Source: Bacillaceae bacterium S4-13-56
Lineage (GTDB): Bacteria > Bacillota > Bacilli > Bacillales > JAWJLM01
Length of the DNA stretch: 47,173 nucleotides
Assembly: GCA_040191315.1 (NCBI GenBank)
Contig: JAWJLM010000043.1
Span: 1 to 47,173, forward strand
Direction: 5' to 3'
The position numbers were made by a program, and so were the translations under genes. How positions within the stretch are numbered: position 1 is the first letter of the stretch; the number at the start of each line of letters is the position of its first letter. The notes beneath the pieces are model-generated. The model worked only from the letters and a program-made list of their open reading frames with translations, did not search any database and was not told the DNA's origin. Of the stretch, positions 8,948 through 17,522 are shown piece after piece.

Positions 8948-10318
8948 TTGGTTCAAAAATTAAATCATTGGTATGGTTTCTCTGGTCTTTTGCTTTTATT
9001 GTTTGCAGTGTTTTATCCAATGGTGTCCCTAGAATGGCTTGCTGATCTCCTGGAACAAATTGATCAAAGCATCCTAGAGGGAGACAGTGGCCAATTAATC
9101 TCTACCGCATTTTCATACATAACATGGTACTTAGTCTTATTCGTTATGATTTACTTATCTGCAATGCTCATTGCTGACTATATTACAAGTTCAAAAAGCT
9201 CTATATGGTTTCAACTGCTGTTTGTCTTGATTGTTTTATTGACCATTTTTATATATAAATATTTTTATCAACTAGAATTCGGATGGATTAACCACTTTTT
9301 TATTTTGGGCATTTTGTTATTGTTGAAAAACTTTATTCCCTACCAAAAGAGTTTCTATCTGTCCTTTGTTGTGATTCTTAGTTTGTTACTGCTTTCCTTT
9401 TTATGGCTCAATGTCATTCCTGGTTTAACCAAGTTCGGATTTGGAGTAGATGATTTATCTCTTAGCTTAAAAACAGCGGATGCTTACCTGACAGAGTACA
9501 AGCTATTCTCAACGGTTGGAGTGACTTTCTCTACAGCTTTCTTTGTCATCACTGTCATTTTGACGATCTTAATTTATATCTTCACTCAGCAAATCCTGAC
9601 GTTAAGAAAGATGAATGAGAAAGAGGAAGAGTTAAAGAAAACAAGAGGAGAGTTAGTCGAAACAAAGATTTTTCAGGAGGTCACTTCTCTTGTGCATGAC
9701 CTTAAAACCCCCCTTGTATCAGTGGAAGGTTTAATCTCATTGATGAGGATGACTACTGATCCCAACTCTAAGCAATATACTTATTTTAAGAAGATGGAAT
9801 CTTCTATAGAGAAAATGAAGGATATGATTTCTGAAATCCTTTATGACAAAGTTAAAACCATTATCCCAGTTCATGAAATGATCCAATACGCTACAAGCTT
9901 TATTATTTTTGATCGGAATGACATCAATTTCTCGGTTTCATGTCCAACGGATCTTCCCCATATCAAAGTAAACAAAATCAGATTTGCGAGAGCATTGACT
10001 AACATTATAGAAAATGCGGTAGCTTCTTTAGAAGGACGTGGAGGGCGGATTGTTCTTACTGTATTTCAAAAGCAGGATTGGGTTTACTTTCAGGTAAAGG
10101 ATAATGGTCCTGGGATTGAAAAGGAATTATATGAAAACATATGGCAAGAAGGGTTTAGTACGAAATCGTCGTCTGGAATTGGTTTATCCTTCGTAAAAAG
10201 AGTAATAGAAAATCATCAGGGGTTTGTGAATGTAAAAAGTGAACCATGGATGGAAACGGTGGTAGAGTTAGTTTTGCCGGCATGGGAAGGGGAGAAAGAA
10301 AATGATTTTAGTCATTGA
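8948..10318 (+). CDS. Multi-pass membrane sensor histidine kinase
   Basis: A 456-residue kinase. The N-terminal 215 residues contain about six hydrophobic segments with little extracellular sequence. A coiled-coil linker (NEKEEELKKTRGELVETK) leads to the phospho-acceptor motif VHDLKTPL with His at about residue 250. The ATPase domain shows the N box NIIENAVASL, G1 DNGPGI and G2 GIGLSFV. The start is TTG with AAAGGTGGTGATG upstream. It overlaps the response-regulator gene by 17 bases. The signal is unknown; intramembrane sensing or input from the preceding DUF6305-like protein is plausible. Confidence 0.88.
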   Translation: MVQKLNHWYGFSGLLLLLFAVFYPMVSLEWLADLLEQIDQSILEGDSGQLISTAFSYITWYLVLFVMIYLSAMLIADYITSSKSSIWFQLLFVLIVLLTIFIYKYFYQLEFGWINHFFILGILLLLKNFIPYQKSFYLSFVVILSLLLLSFLWLNVIPGLTKFGFGVDDLSLSLKTADAYLTEYKLFSTVGVTFSTAFFVITVILTILIYIFTQQILTLRKMNEKEEELKKTRGELVETKIFQEVTSLVHDLKTPLVSVEGLISLMRMTTDPNSKQYTYFKKMESSIEKMKDMISEILYDKVKTIIPVHEMIQYATSFIIFDRNDINFSVSCPTDLPHIKVNKIRFARALTNIIENAVASLEGRGGRIVLTVFQKQDWVYFQVKDNGPGIEKELYENIWQEGFSTKSSSGIGLSFVKRVIENHQGFVNVKSEPWMETVVELVLPAWEGEKENDFSH

Positions 10319-10904
10319 TGATAACGCGGATATTCGCTTTACAATTAGGGAGATTTGCGAGTTTGCCGGATGGGAAGTAGCAGAGGCTGAGAATGGAAAA
10401 GAGGGTCTTGAGGTTTGTGAGAAGGTTCAACCGAATCTGATTCTTGTAGATTATCACATGCCGGTCTGGAATGGATTAACTACGGTTGAAGAAATAAGAA
10501 AGAGAGAACATTCTATTCCAATCATTGTTTTAACGGTTGAGGAAAAACAAGAGATTGCTGATCAGTTTTTAGACGCTGGAGCCAATGATTTTGCACTAAA
10601 ACCAATTAAAGCACCTGACTTGATCTCTCGTATACGACTGAACTTGAAAATTGCGCGTCTTCAAGAGGACAACCAATCCGTTTTTGTGGATAAAGGAATC
10701 AATACGAATACATTAAAAACTATTAAATCCTTTTTACTAAATCAAACAACTCCTTTAACCATTCAAGAAATCCAACAAGAGCTTCCGGTTGCATATCAAA
10801 CCGTTCACCGGTATTTGAATTACTTAACAGAACAAGGAGAGGTTGAAGTTATTTCTCATTACGGCAACAAAGGCCGGCCCAAAAATAAATACAAAATCCT
10901 GTAA
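10302..10904 (+). CDS. CitB-type response regulator
   Basis: A 200-residue regulator. The receiver domain covers residues 1-115, with acidic pair D6-D7, phospho-acceptor Asp50 in LILVDYHMP, Thr78 and Lys100. The C-terminal winged helix ends YGNKGRPKNKYKIL, matching the GRPxxxY ending of the CitB/DctR/MalR family, which usually controls carboxylate transport. The gene begins inside the kinase gene and uses GGGGAGAAAG as ribosome site. Targets are not visible; the upstream app operon is a neighbour but not proven to be regulated. Confidence 0.88.
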   Translation: MILVIDDNADIRFTIREICEFAGWEVAEAENGKEGLEVCEKVQPNLILVDYHMPVWNGLTTVEEIRKREHSIPIIVLTVEEKQEIADQFLDAGANDFALKPIKAPDLISRIRLNLKIARLQEDNQSVFVDKGINTNTLKTIKSFLLNQTTPLTIQEIQQELPVAYQTVHRYLNYLTEQGEVEVISHYGNKGRPKNKYKIL

Positions 10905-11007
10905 CATTTCTGAAACCTTTAGGCTTGGATTTACGTCTTTATTTGTATAGGAAATATTTTTTGGATCCATGTTCAGGGACATTCACCCAATTTCCCGGAA
11001 ATCGGTG

Positions 11008-11046
11008 AAAAAAGGTGAAGCATTGGAATATGCTTCACCTTTTTTC
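11008..11046 (+). terminator. Terminator of the two-component operon
   Basis: Stem AAAAAGGTGAAGCAT/ATGCTTCACCTTTTTT, strong and close to symmetrical. Confidence 0.9.
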
Positions 11047-11171
11047 ATAGAATGGTGATAAGGTAAATCTTTTAATCTATGAATTTTAAGATTTTTTATA
11101 CCATATTTGAATAAAAGTTTATAAAATTGTCAAAACCTATGATAGACCGATAGATCCTGGAGGATGATGTT

Positions 11172-12248
11172 ATGAAGAAAGCTACCGCAATGCTCATGAC
11201 TATACTCGTAGTTGCACTTATTCCAATCTTTTTGATTCAGTTTTACCCCGTATCCAATGTGACGGGAGAGAATGTACAGGATGATACAGACCAAGTGGTG
11301 AACTGGGCGAAGGAAGAGGGGTTATTTTCTGATACCTTGGACATAGATGAGAAGGTAGTAGAAAAGAATTTCGCTCAAATGATGGTTACCTATTACAAAC
11401 TAGCTTCCTCTTCGAATGTTGACCCATACTCAGTTCTAGCATCCTATGAAGTTCCTTTAGTAGGATATAACTCTCTTGTACCAAGCTTCCAAAGAGAAGA
11501 AATCCCTATAGGACTTGTCGCGCAATCTATAAGCTATTTGTTAGGGCAAGGTCCATCCTTATCGGATGCAAATCATTTCTTTGAGCAGTCTTCTTTATAT
11601 TATGACTTTACGAAGAAGGCAACTCTAAAGGACGTTTTGTCCATCTTTTATCATTTAGAGAATCAAGGTAAGAATCAAATAGCTGTCCAAGAAAAAAACA
11701 ATCCATTTGGTTCAGCCTACCAAGAAATGTTGGCTTTTAGTAAGGTTGACCCGATCTCTTTTGGTATAAGCTTGTCTAGCTTTTCAAATTACAATGCTGA
11801 CGAGGCGGACACATTAAAAGATACAGATTTAACAGAGGAGCAGGCAATAGAACTTATGTCACGCTTCGCGGAAATTTACATGGATTATGAAGTAGATGAT
11901 TACTATCGAATAACTACTTATGATAGTAAAAGCAATTTTCAGCAAGCATTTGTGGAAACATCAGCTCCATCCATTACTTCTCGCTATTTGGATTACCTAG
12001 CGGAGGAAAAGGAAGGACATTTATATGTCATACCAAGGGAATTTCCCCCTTTATACATGGACGGATTTGATACTCATCTATTTAAGCTAGACAATCAGCA
12101 TTTTGTGGCCATTCAAACTGTTTATGATGAAATGGTAGGTTCCTACCAAATCATTCATGAATTCGAATGTGAGAATGGAAAATGGCTAATTTTCAATCTA
12201 TATGGCCAACCAAATCCTTTACTAAAAACGGAAAAGAATTTGTATTAA
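11172..12248 (+). CDS. Exported or membrane-anchored protein, unknown function
   Basis: I do not recognise this 358-residue protein. It begins MKKATAMLMTILVVALIPIFLIQF, a signal anchor without a lipobox, followed by an acidic extracellular domain. The last part (VETSAPSITSRYLDYLAEE, HLYVIPREFPPLYMDG, FVAIQTVYDEMVGSYQIIHEFECENGKWLI) reads like a beta-sheet domain. The ribosome site GGAGGATG is well placed. It is a single gene between two terminators, so expression is independent of the two-component operon. Confidence 0.75.
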   Translation: MKKATAMLMTILVVALIPIFLIQFYPVSNVTGENVQDDTDQVVNWAKEEGLFSDTLDIDEKVVEKNFAQMMVTYYKLASSSNVDPYSVLASYEVPLVGYNSLVPSFQREEIPIGLVAQSISYLLGQGPSLSDANHFFEQSSLYYDFTKKATLKDVLSIFYHLENQGKNQIAVQEKNNPFGSAYQEMLAFSKVDPISFGISLSSFSNYNADEADTLKDTDLTEEQAIELMSRFAEIYMDYEVDDYYRITTYDSKSNFQQAFVETSAPSITSRYLDYLAEEKEGHLYVIPREFPPLYMDGFDTHLFKLDNQHFVAIQTVYDEMVGSYQIIHEFECENGKWLIFNLYGQPNPLLKTEKNLY

Positions 12249-12295
12249 AAATTTAGGGTGGCAGCAAGCCCAAAAGTTGTTTTATCAAGAAAATG

Positions 12296-12331
12296 AAAAA
12301 GGTGATTCCTCATTATGGAGTCACCTTTTTT
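12296..12331 (+). terminator. Terminator of the exported-protein gene
   Basis: Stem AAAAAGGTGA..CC/GG..TCACCTTTTTT with loop TCATTAT. Confidence 0.9.
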
Positions 12332-12349
12332 GTTGAAATGCTTTTCAAC

Positions 12350-12675
12350 TGATGACACTTAAATGAACACTTTGGCGCGCAACCAAGAAATGGGGCACAT
12401 TACCTTCACAAACGGGAAAAAATCGTCACTGAAAACCTTGAAATCGCCACATAGAAATGGAGAGTATGGCACTCAAATAAAGTTGGTAACACCCAAGTGA
12501 AGTGAATAGCACACAAATTATAAAACTGTCACTATGTATAAAAAAAGTGTCACTTAAAACGGGCTCTTTAGCACATAGAATTTTAAAATTATCACTTAAC
12601 CTTTAAAATCGCCACCCAAGGACTTTTAGTAGCACGTAAAGGTGTAAAAAAGCACAAAAATTTACTAAACAAACA
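12350..12675. repeat. 20-21 bp phased CAC array, copy B
   Basis: Runs of the CAC motif (GGCACTCAA, AACACCCAA, AGCACACAA, GTCACTTAA, ATCACTTAA, GCCACCCAA, AGCACGTAA) at 20 or 21 bp steps. At least nine consecutive units can be read from about 12.46 to 12.67 kb. Unit order and several linkers (ACGGGCTCTTT against ACCGGGTCTTT) match copy A, so the array was duplicated as a block and then diverged. It sits directly behind a terminator. Confidence 0.7.
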
Positions 12676-12743
12676 AGATGTTATTTCACTGAATGGTTTT
12701 TAATGTCCTTTGTTGACGGTTATGTCCCAGCTCCTTTCCTTAT

Positions 12744-12751
12744 GGTACAAT
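12744..12751 (+). promoter_or_regulatory. Extended -10 promoter of the VanZ-like gene
   Basis: GGTACAAT preceded by T, giving TGGTACAAT, an extended -10 of the sigma-A type. Transcription would begin near 12758, just ahead of the ribosome site ATAGGAGCG and the TTG start at 12778. The -35 is weak. Confidence 0.5.
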
Positions 12752-12777
12752 ATGAGAAAAAAATAGGAGCGATATTT

Positions 12778-13296
12778 TTGAAAGTAACTAGGCTACTCTA
12801 TTGGATTCCTCCAGTCGTTTGGATGGGAATCATATTTATTTCGTCCTCCACCCCTTATGAGGAGCAAGACCTTCGACCATTAATTAGTGATAAGCTGGAC
12901 TTATCTGTACTTGAGCCATTCCTTAGTCCTATTCGCTTTACATATAATCACTCAGAAGTTAGTGTAGCCGCACAGGGCATCGCTGGATTCATAGAATTTT
13001 TCATTAGAAAAGGAGCACATGTTGGGGTTTTTCTAGTCCTTAGCCTTTTGTTCTACTATTCTGCTAGCCACACGATCAAAACATCGATGAGATGGAAAAT
13101 AATCATTTCATGGGGATTAGCGGTGTTGTATGCAGCAATAGATGAAATTCATCAAGGATTTACCCCAAATCGAACTCCTTTTGCAGGAGATGTTGTTTTA
13201 GATACAGTAGGGATAACACTTGCCATGATAGGAATCTGGATGTGGACAAGAAGACGGGCCATGTCCAAAACTACAGTCGCTGAAAATCAGAATTAA
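12778..13296 (+). CDS. VanZ-like membrane protein
   Basis: A 172-residue integral membrane protein of the VanZ-like family. Four hydrophobic segments are visible, with the family hallmarks FISSSTPY near the start, IRKGAHVGVFLVLSLL and AAIDEIHQGFTPNRTPFAGDVVLDTVG near the end. VanZ itself raises teicoplanin resistance; the role of its many relatives is unclear. TTG 12778 is chosen over an upstream in-frame ATG because ATAGGAGCG lies in front of it and the promoter lies between the two. A ROK kinase gene follows after 26 bp. Confidence 0.82.
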   Translation: MKVTRLLYWIPPVVWMGIIFISSSTPYEEQDLRPLISDKLDLSVLEPFLSPIRFTYNHSEVSVAAQGIAGFIEFFIRKGAHVGVFLVLSLLFYYSASHTIKTSMRWKIIISWGLAVLYAAIDEIHQGFTPNRTPFAGDVVLDTVGITLAMIGIWMWTRRRAMSKTTVAENQN

Positions 13297-13322
13297 TACT
13301 TCATAAAAGGGGCGTTTTTAAA

Positions 13323-14225
13323 GTGTGGATAGGAGTTGACTTAGGTGGTACTAACCTGAGAATAGGCGTTTTAAATGAAGAATCTTCTCTTATTTATAAA
13401 GAACAAATAGAAACAAGGGTAGAACGTGGACCTGAAGCCATAATAAACGATATACATAAAATGATCGAGAAGGCATTTGATCAATATCCAAAGATTCAGG
13501 CGGTTGGAATAGGAGTTCCAGGTCCTCTGGATTCACATCTTGGAATTATAAAAAGTCCTCCCCATCTAACGGGATGGAATAATATTCCATTAAAGGAGAA
13601 GCTGGAGGACGTGTGCCCTTTACCGGTCCATGTCGAGAATGATGCAAAAGTGGCAGCGCTGGCAGAAGCGTGGTTTGGAGCAGGAAAAGGATTTGATTCG
13701 GTTTATTATATTACTGTAAGTACTGGCCTTGGTGGTGCGCTTATTTTAAACAGGGAAATCTTTCACGGGCTGAACGGTTACGCTGGTGAAATTGGAAACA
13801 TGATTATAAAATCGGATGGATATAAGCACTCGACCCTAAATATTGGTGCGCTCGAAACACTAGTATCCGGTACAGCACTCTCGAGAATGGCAAAGGAGCA
13901 ACTTGGTATTGAGGGAGGAGCAAAAGAACTTTGTCGGTTAGCGTTAAAAGAAAATGATAAAAGTGCGCAAGACTTATTGAAAACATCCATTTCTCACTTA
14001 GCGATGGGGATAGCAAATATTGCACACGTAATAAACCCTTCACTATTTATTTTAGGAGGTGGCGTTGTAATGGGTGGGGGTGATTGGTTTTTAAACGAAT
14101 TAAAACGACAAGTTGTTCAATATATCTTTCCAGAAATGAATATTTCGATCGAAAAAGCAAGCTTAGGGGGAGATGCGGGAATCATAGGGGCCGCACTCGT
14201 AGGGAAAATAAAGTATCAAAAATAA
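13323..14225 (+). CDS. ROK-family sugar kinase lacking the zinc cysteines
   Basis: A 300-residue ROK protein. The phosphate loop DLGGTNLRIGVL is at residues 5-16, and the catalytic Asp lies in HVENDAKVAALAE. GYAGEIGNM is the ROK sugar-binding segment. In most ROK kinases a CxCGxxGCxE zinc motif follows at this point; here it is replaced by HSTLNIGALETLVSG, with no cysteine. GTG start with AAAAGGGGC upstream. It probably phosphorylates glucose or an N-acetyl sugar, but with the zinc site lost the substrate should not be assumed. It may be co-transcribed with the VanZ-like gene. Confidence 0.82.
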   Translation: MWIGVDLGGTNLRIGVLNEESSLIYKEQIETRVERGPEAIINDIHKMIEKAFDQYPKIQAVGIGVPGPLDSHLGIIKSPPHLTGWNNIPLKEKLEDVCPLPVHVENDAKVAALAEAWFGAGKGFDSVYYITVSTGLGGALILNREIFHGLNGYAGEIGNMIIKSDGYKHSTLNIGALETLVSGTALSRMAKEQLGIEGGAKELCRLALKENDKSAQDLLKTSISHLAMGIANIAHVINPSLFILGGGVVMGGGDWFLNELKRQVVQYIFPEMNISIEKASLGGDAGIIGAALVGKIKYQK

Positions 14226-14372
14226 CTTCAAATATTATTATGTAGGAACTTCTTGTCTATAAATTCTATTTTCTAAGTTTTTTTAACATTTATAAAAATA
14301 AAATTTATTATTTGGTAAAACCCCTATATTATAGGTCTAAAGAGGTGCACCTAAAGTCATGGAGGGATTAGG

Positions 14373-15488
14373 GTGGACAATATTAGTGAATTATTAAAAA
14401 CATATTATCATTTAACCAATTCAGCAACTTATTTTGTTCGGTTAGGTAATGAAGAAAGCATCAATTCATATCCACCAAATCACCTGGAGGCTTCCAAAGA
14501 ATTCCGCAAGAAATTATTAAAAACATTAATAGCAGAATTTAAAAATCGGCATGACACTGCCGTTGAGCTCTCCATAAAAGAACATAGAATTTTGCTGGCG
14601 TATTCGTTTGTGGATTCGAATGCATTTATTGTATCAGGCCCTTTCACCACTAACGAGGAACTATCTAGTTCAACTATAATCTTTTGTACAAAAGAACAAC
14701 TAGAAGCATATAAGGTCGTCATGTCCTCTCTTTTTAAAAATGTGATTGGTGTTAGCTCAACAGCTAAAGAGAATCTTGATTCTAATAAGGAACTGGAACA
14801 GGTTTTCGCGCAAAAAAAATACTATATCCACTCTTATGAATTGGAAAATAGATTTTTTGAACACTTTTTAAATGGAGAAGAAATATCCATCAAATTTTTA
14901 AGGGAATTAGATATTTTTAATAGACCTCCTGTTGGTTGTGGAAACGCGCTACGAGTCATTAAAAATCGTTTGATTTGTGCAGTTACTGTAGTTTCTCATA
15001 GGGTTATTGAAGCAGGGGTGAATTCTGAGGATTCCTTCTTATATAGTGATTATTTTATTAACAAAATTGAAGAGATTGAAGAAATGTCTGAGGCTAATCA
15101 GGTACTATATGATATTTATGATACATACTTAAGCTTACTAAAAAAGTCTCGCCAATATAATTATTCACCGATAGTCGAAAGAGCAATTAAGTATGTGAAG
15201 GAGAATATCACAAAAGAAATTTCTTTAAACGACATTGCAAAAATACTAAATGTTCATCCTAATTACTTATCCACTATTTTTAATCGTGAAACGGGTTCAA
15301 GTCTGACACATTTTATCACAACATTAAGGATGGAAGAAGCTAAAAAAATGTTAGCTTATACAGACCAATCCATATTAGATATAGCTTTATCTCTTGGATT
15401 TAATAGTCAAAGTTATTTTACGACAGTTTTTAAAAAATATACTTCCATGAATCCAAAGAAATACCGCAAAAGGTATAGGAAAGTGTAA
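14373..15488 (+). CDS. AraC-family transcriptional regulator
   Basis: A 371-residue regulator. The C-terminal 100 residues hold the two helix-turn-helix units of the AraC/XylS family (SLNDIAKILNVHPNYLSTIF and ILDIALSLGFNSQSYFTTVF) and the ending MNPKKYRKRYR. The N-terminal 260 residues are an uncharacterised domain without an obvious membrane segment. GTG start with GGAGGGATTA just upstream. It lies between the ROK kinase and tagO, all on the plus strand. Its target is unknown; sugar metabolism is a guess from the neighbour. Confidence 0.85.
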   Translation: MDNISELLKTYYHLTNSATYFVRLGNEESINSYPPNHLEASKEFRKKLLKTLIAEFKNRHDTAVELSIKEHRILLAYSFVDSNAFIVSGPFTTNEELSSSTIIFCTKEQLEAYKVVMSSLFKNVIGVSSTAKENLDSNKELEQVFAQKKYYIHSYELENRFFEHFLNGEEISIKFLRELDIFNRPPVGCGNALRVIKNRLICAVTVVSHRVIEAGVNSEDSFLYSDYFINKIEEIEEMSEANQVLYDIYDTYLSLLKKSRQYNYSPIVERAIKYVKENITKEISLNDIAKILNVHPNYLSTIFNRETGSSLTHFITTLRMEEAKKMLAYTDQSILDIALSLGFNSQSYFTTVFKKYTSMNPKKYRKRYRKV

Positions 15489-15617
15489 GCGAGTGTTGTC
15501 TTGGATAGGTTTTCATATGATCTAGACGTCCCCATTAATAAACATACCTTTTCTTTCCTGTCCTTCACTATTTTAAATAATGGAGAGAAGGGCAAGATAA
15601 AATTGGGAGGGTTCAAT

Positions 15618-16643
15618 ATGGCTTTCGTTTTATCGTTAGTTATATCGGTGCTCTTAACACCAGTAGTAAAAAAATTAGCTTATAAGATAGGGGCCATGGA
15701 CCAACTTGACCCACGAAAAGTTCATACGGTTGAAATGCCAAGGTTAGGTGGATTGGCCATTTATATAAGCTTTATCAGTGGATTTTTGATTTTCTCTCCC
15801 CAGCATCCATATGTATTACCGATAGTGGTAGCTAGTTCCATTATTGTGATTACTGGGATGCTGGACGATATAAGGGGATTATCCCCTAAAACGAAGTTAC
15901 TCATGCAAATCGTATCTGCAGTTATTGTCATTGCTTCAGGCGTGCATATTGACTTCATCAATCTTCCATTTGGAGACCCTTTAGATTTAGGCTATCTCAG
16001 TATCCCATTTTCCTTGTTGTGGGTAGTTGGGATCACCAATGCCATTAATTTAATTGATGGTTTGGATGGCTTAGCGGCTGGAATTAGTTCTATTGCGCTT
16101 TTAACCATTTCATGTCTTGCCATTTTAATGGGAAATTCCTTTGTAACGCTTATTAGCTTCTTACTCCTAGGTGGAACTGTAGGATTTTTATTTTACAATT
16201 TTTATCCTGCAAAAATCTTTATGGGAGATACAGGATCACTCTTTTTGGGGTTTATGCTAGCCGTTATTTCAATGCTTGGCTTTAAACATGTTACCCTTTT
16301 TTCCTTTATCGTCCCTATTATGGTCTTAGGAGTACCCATTTCAGATACTTTGTTTGCAATGGTACGAAGAGCGATGCAAAAGAAACCCCTATTTGAGGCA
16401 GATAAAGCGCATTTGCACCACGGATTATTCCGATTAGGATTTAGCCATCCAGAAACGGTTCTTTTGATGTATGCCATAAGTGCTGTGTTTAGTTTAGCGG
16501 CGGTTATCTTATCACAGGCACAAATGTGGGGATCAATTATTGTCATCGCACTGTTTATCCTTATGATTGAGCTGATGGTTGAAATAACCGGATTATTAGG
16601 ATTACAGTATCGGCCCATATTAAACCTGTTTCGAAAACAGTAA
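15618..16643 (+). CDS. tagO: UDP-GlcNAc:undecaprenyl-phosphate GlcNAc-1-P transferase
   Basis: A 341-residue polytopic enzyme that loads GlcNAc-phosphate onto undecaprenyl phosphate at the inner membrane face, the first step of wall teichoic acid synthesis. It has about ten membrane segments. Family motifs are present: TGMLDDIRGL (metal-binding Asp pair), NAINLIDGLDGLAAG, GDTGSLFLG and the cytosolic HLHHGLFRLG. ATG 15618 is preferred to an upstream in-frame TTG because GGGAGGG precedes it. Length and position upstream of the yvyE-degSU block match TagO of Bacillus. A terminator follows at once. Confidence 0.93.
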   Translation: MAFVLSLVISVLLTPVVKKLAYKIGAMDQLDPRKVHTVEMPRLGGLAIYISFISGFLIFSPQHPYVLPIVVASSIIVITGMLDDIRGLSPKTKLLMQIVSAVIVIASGVHIDFINLPFGDPLDLGYLSIPFSLLWVVGITNAINLIDGLDGLAAGISSIALLTISCLAILMGNSFVTLISFLLLGGTVGFLFYNFYPAKIFMGDTGSLFLGFMLAVISMLGFKHVTLFSFIVPIMVLGVPISDTLFAMVRRAMQKKPLFEADKAHLHHGLFRLGFSHPETVLLMYAISAVFSLAAVILSQAQMWGSIIVIALFILMIELMVEITGLLGLQYRPILNLFRKQ

Positions 16644-16677
16644 CCCTTGGAGTGAAAGTGGCTTCAAGGGTTTTTTT
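16642..16677 (+). terminator. Terminator of tagO
   Basis: AACCCTTGgAG/CTtCAAGGGTT with loop TGAAAGTGG and a seven-T run, overlapping the tagO stop codon. Confidence 0.9.
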
Positions 16678-16880
16678 ATCCCGCATGAACGGGCAGCTGA
16701 CCATGAAGGAAGGATGAAAAATTTAATGTATTATTTTCATGGGAGTAATACCCCCTCCCCAAGTCTTGAGTGAAACGAAAAGAATGGGTGGGGATAAACT
16801 GACAGTAAATGTCCGATTGGTTCAAGTGCCTTTAAGCTAACAATCAGTGGGTGACGGCCACTGATTGAAGTTCACTTTAT
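16678..16880 (+). repeat. Three-hairpin interspersed element, copy 2 (short module)
   Basis: Starts CCCGCATGAACGGG. A shortened form of the 51-bp module follows (ATGAAGGAAGGATG... to TTATTTTCAT), missing about 14 bp in its middle. Then come the degraded hairpin 2 and hairpin 3 CAATCAGTG/CACTGATTG, ending TTCACTTTAT. It separates tagO from the next operon. Confidence 0.72.
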
Positions 16881-16943
16881 TTTTAAAAAATAGTTGCATT
16901 CTGGTTGTGCTTGTTAGACGATAAAAGGAAGAGGGGGATAATC

Positions 16944-17522
16944 ATGAAAAAATTAATCATGTTTATGAGCATCCTATTTCTTCTTTTTCTTGTCGCTTGT
17001 TCTGAAGAGGAAAAGGAAGATGGATTGTTAGATAATATTCCTGAGAAATACATAAATGGACCAAATGAAGATTATTTCTATGGGCCGGACCTGGAGCATT
17101 TTAATCTTACGGACGAAGAGAAGAAATTTATAGAAGAGAATGTTCCTCATATGGTCAATCAGAAGAACCTCCTATTAGAAGTGTATAACCGATATTATGA
17201 TAAAGAACTTTCCTCTTATACTCTAGAGGAAATTGACAATCTTCTTCAAAGAAGTCAAGTATATCAAATTGGTCCTCAACAGGAATCGATTCTTGACGTT
17301 CGTCCTGAGATTGGATTTATGATTAGTGCCGGATCAAATGTTCATTACTTACTTGTACAATTAAAAGAACAGAAATTTTTAGATAAATTCCAGGAAGAGG
17401 GACAATCTGAATATTATTTTGGCAGTAGACCAATCAATGAGATTATTGATCAAGTTATGTATCAATACGTGATACAAGTCAAGCCGATCGTAAAAGTTCT
17501 GGAGGAGAAAGAAAATGAATAA
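16944..17522 (+). CDS. Small lipoprotein, unknown function
   Basis: A 192-residue lipoprotein with signal MKKLIMFMSILFLLFLVAC; the acylated Cys is residue 19. The mature part is acidic and helical (LEHFNLTDEEKKFIEEN, NEIIDQVMYQYVIQ). No family recognised. The start is ATG 16944 behind GAAGAGGGGG. Its end overlaps the next gene by eight bases, so the two are co-expressed and probably act together at the outer membrane face. Confidence 0.78.
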   Translation: MKKLIMFMSILFLLFLVACSEEEKEDGLLDNIPEKYINGPNEDYFYGPDLEHFNLTDEEKKFIEENVPHMVNQKNLLLEVYNRYYDKELSSYTLEEIDNLLQRSQVYQIGPQQESILDVRPEIGFMISAGSNVHYLLVQLKEQKFLDKFQEEGQSEYYFGSRPINEIIDQVMYQYVIQVKPIVKVLEEKENE

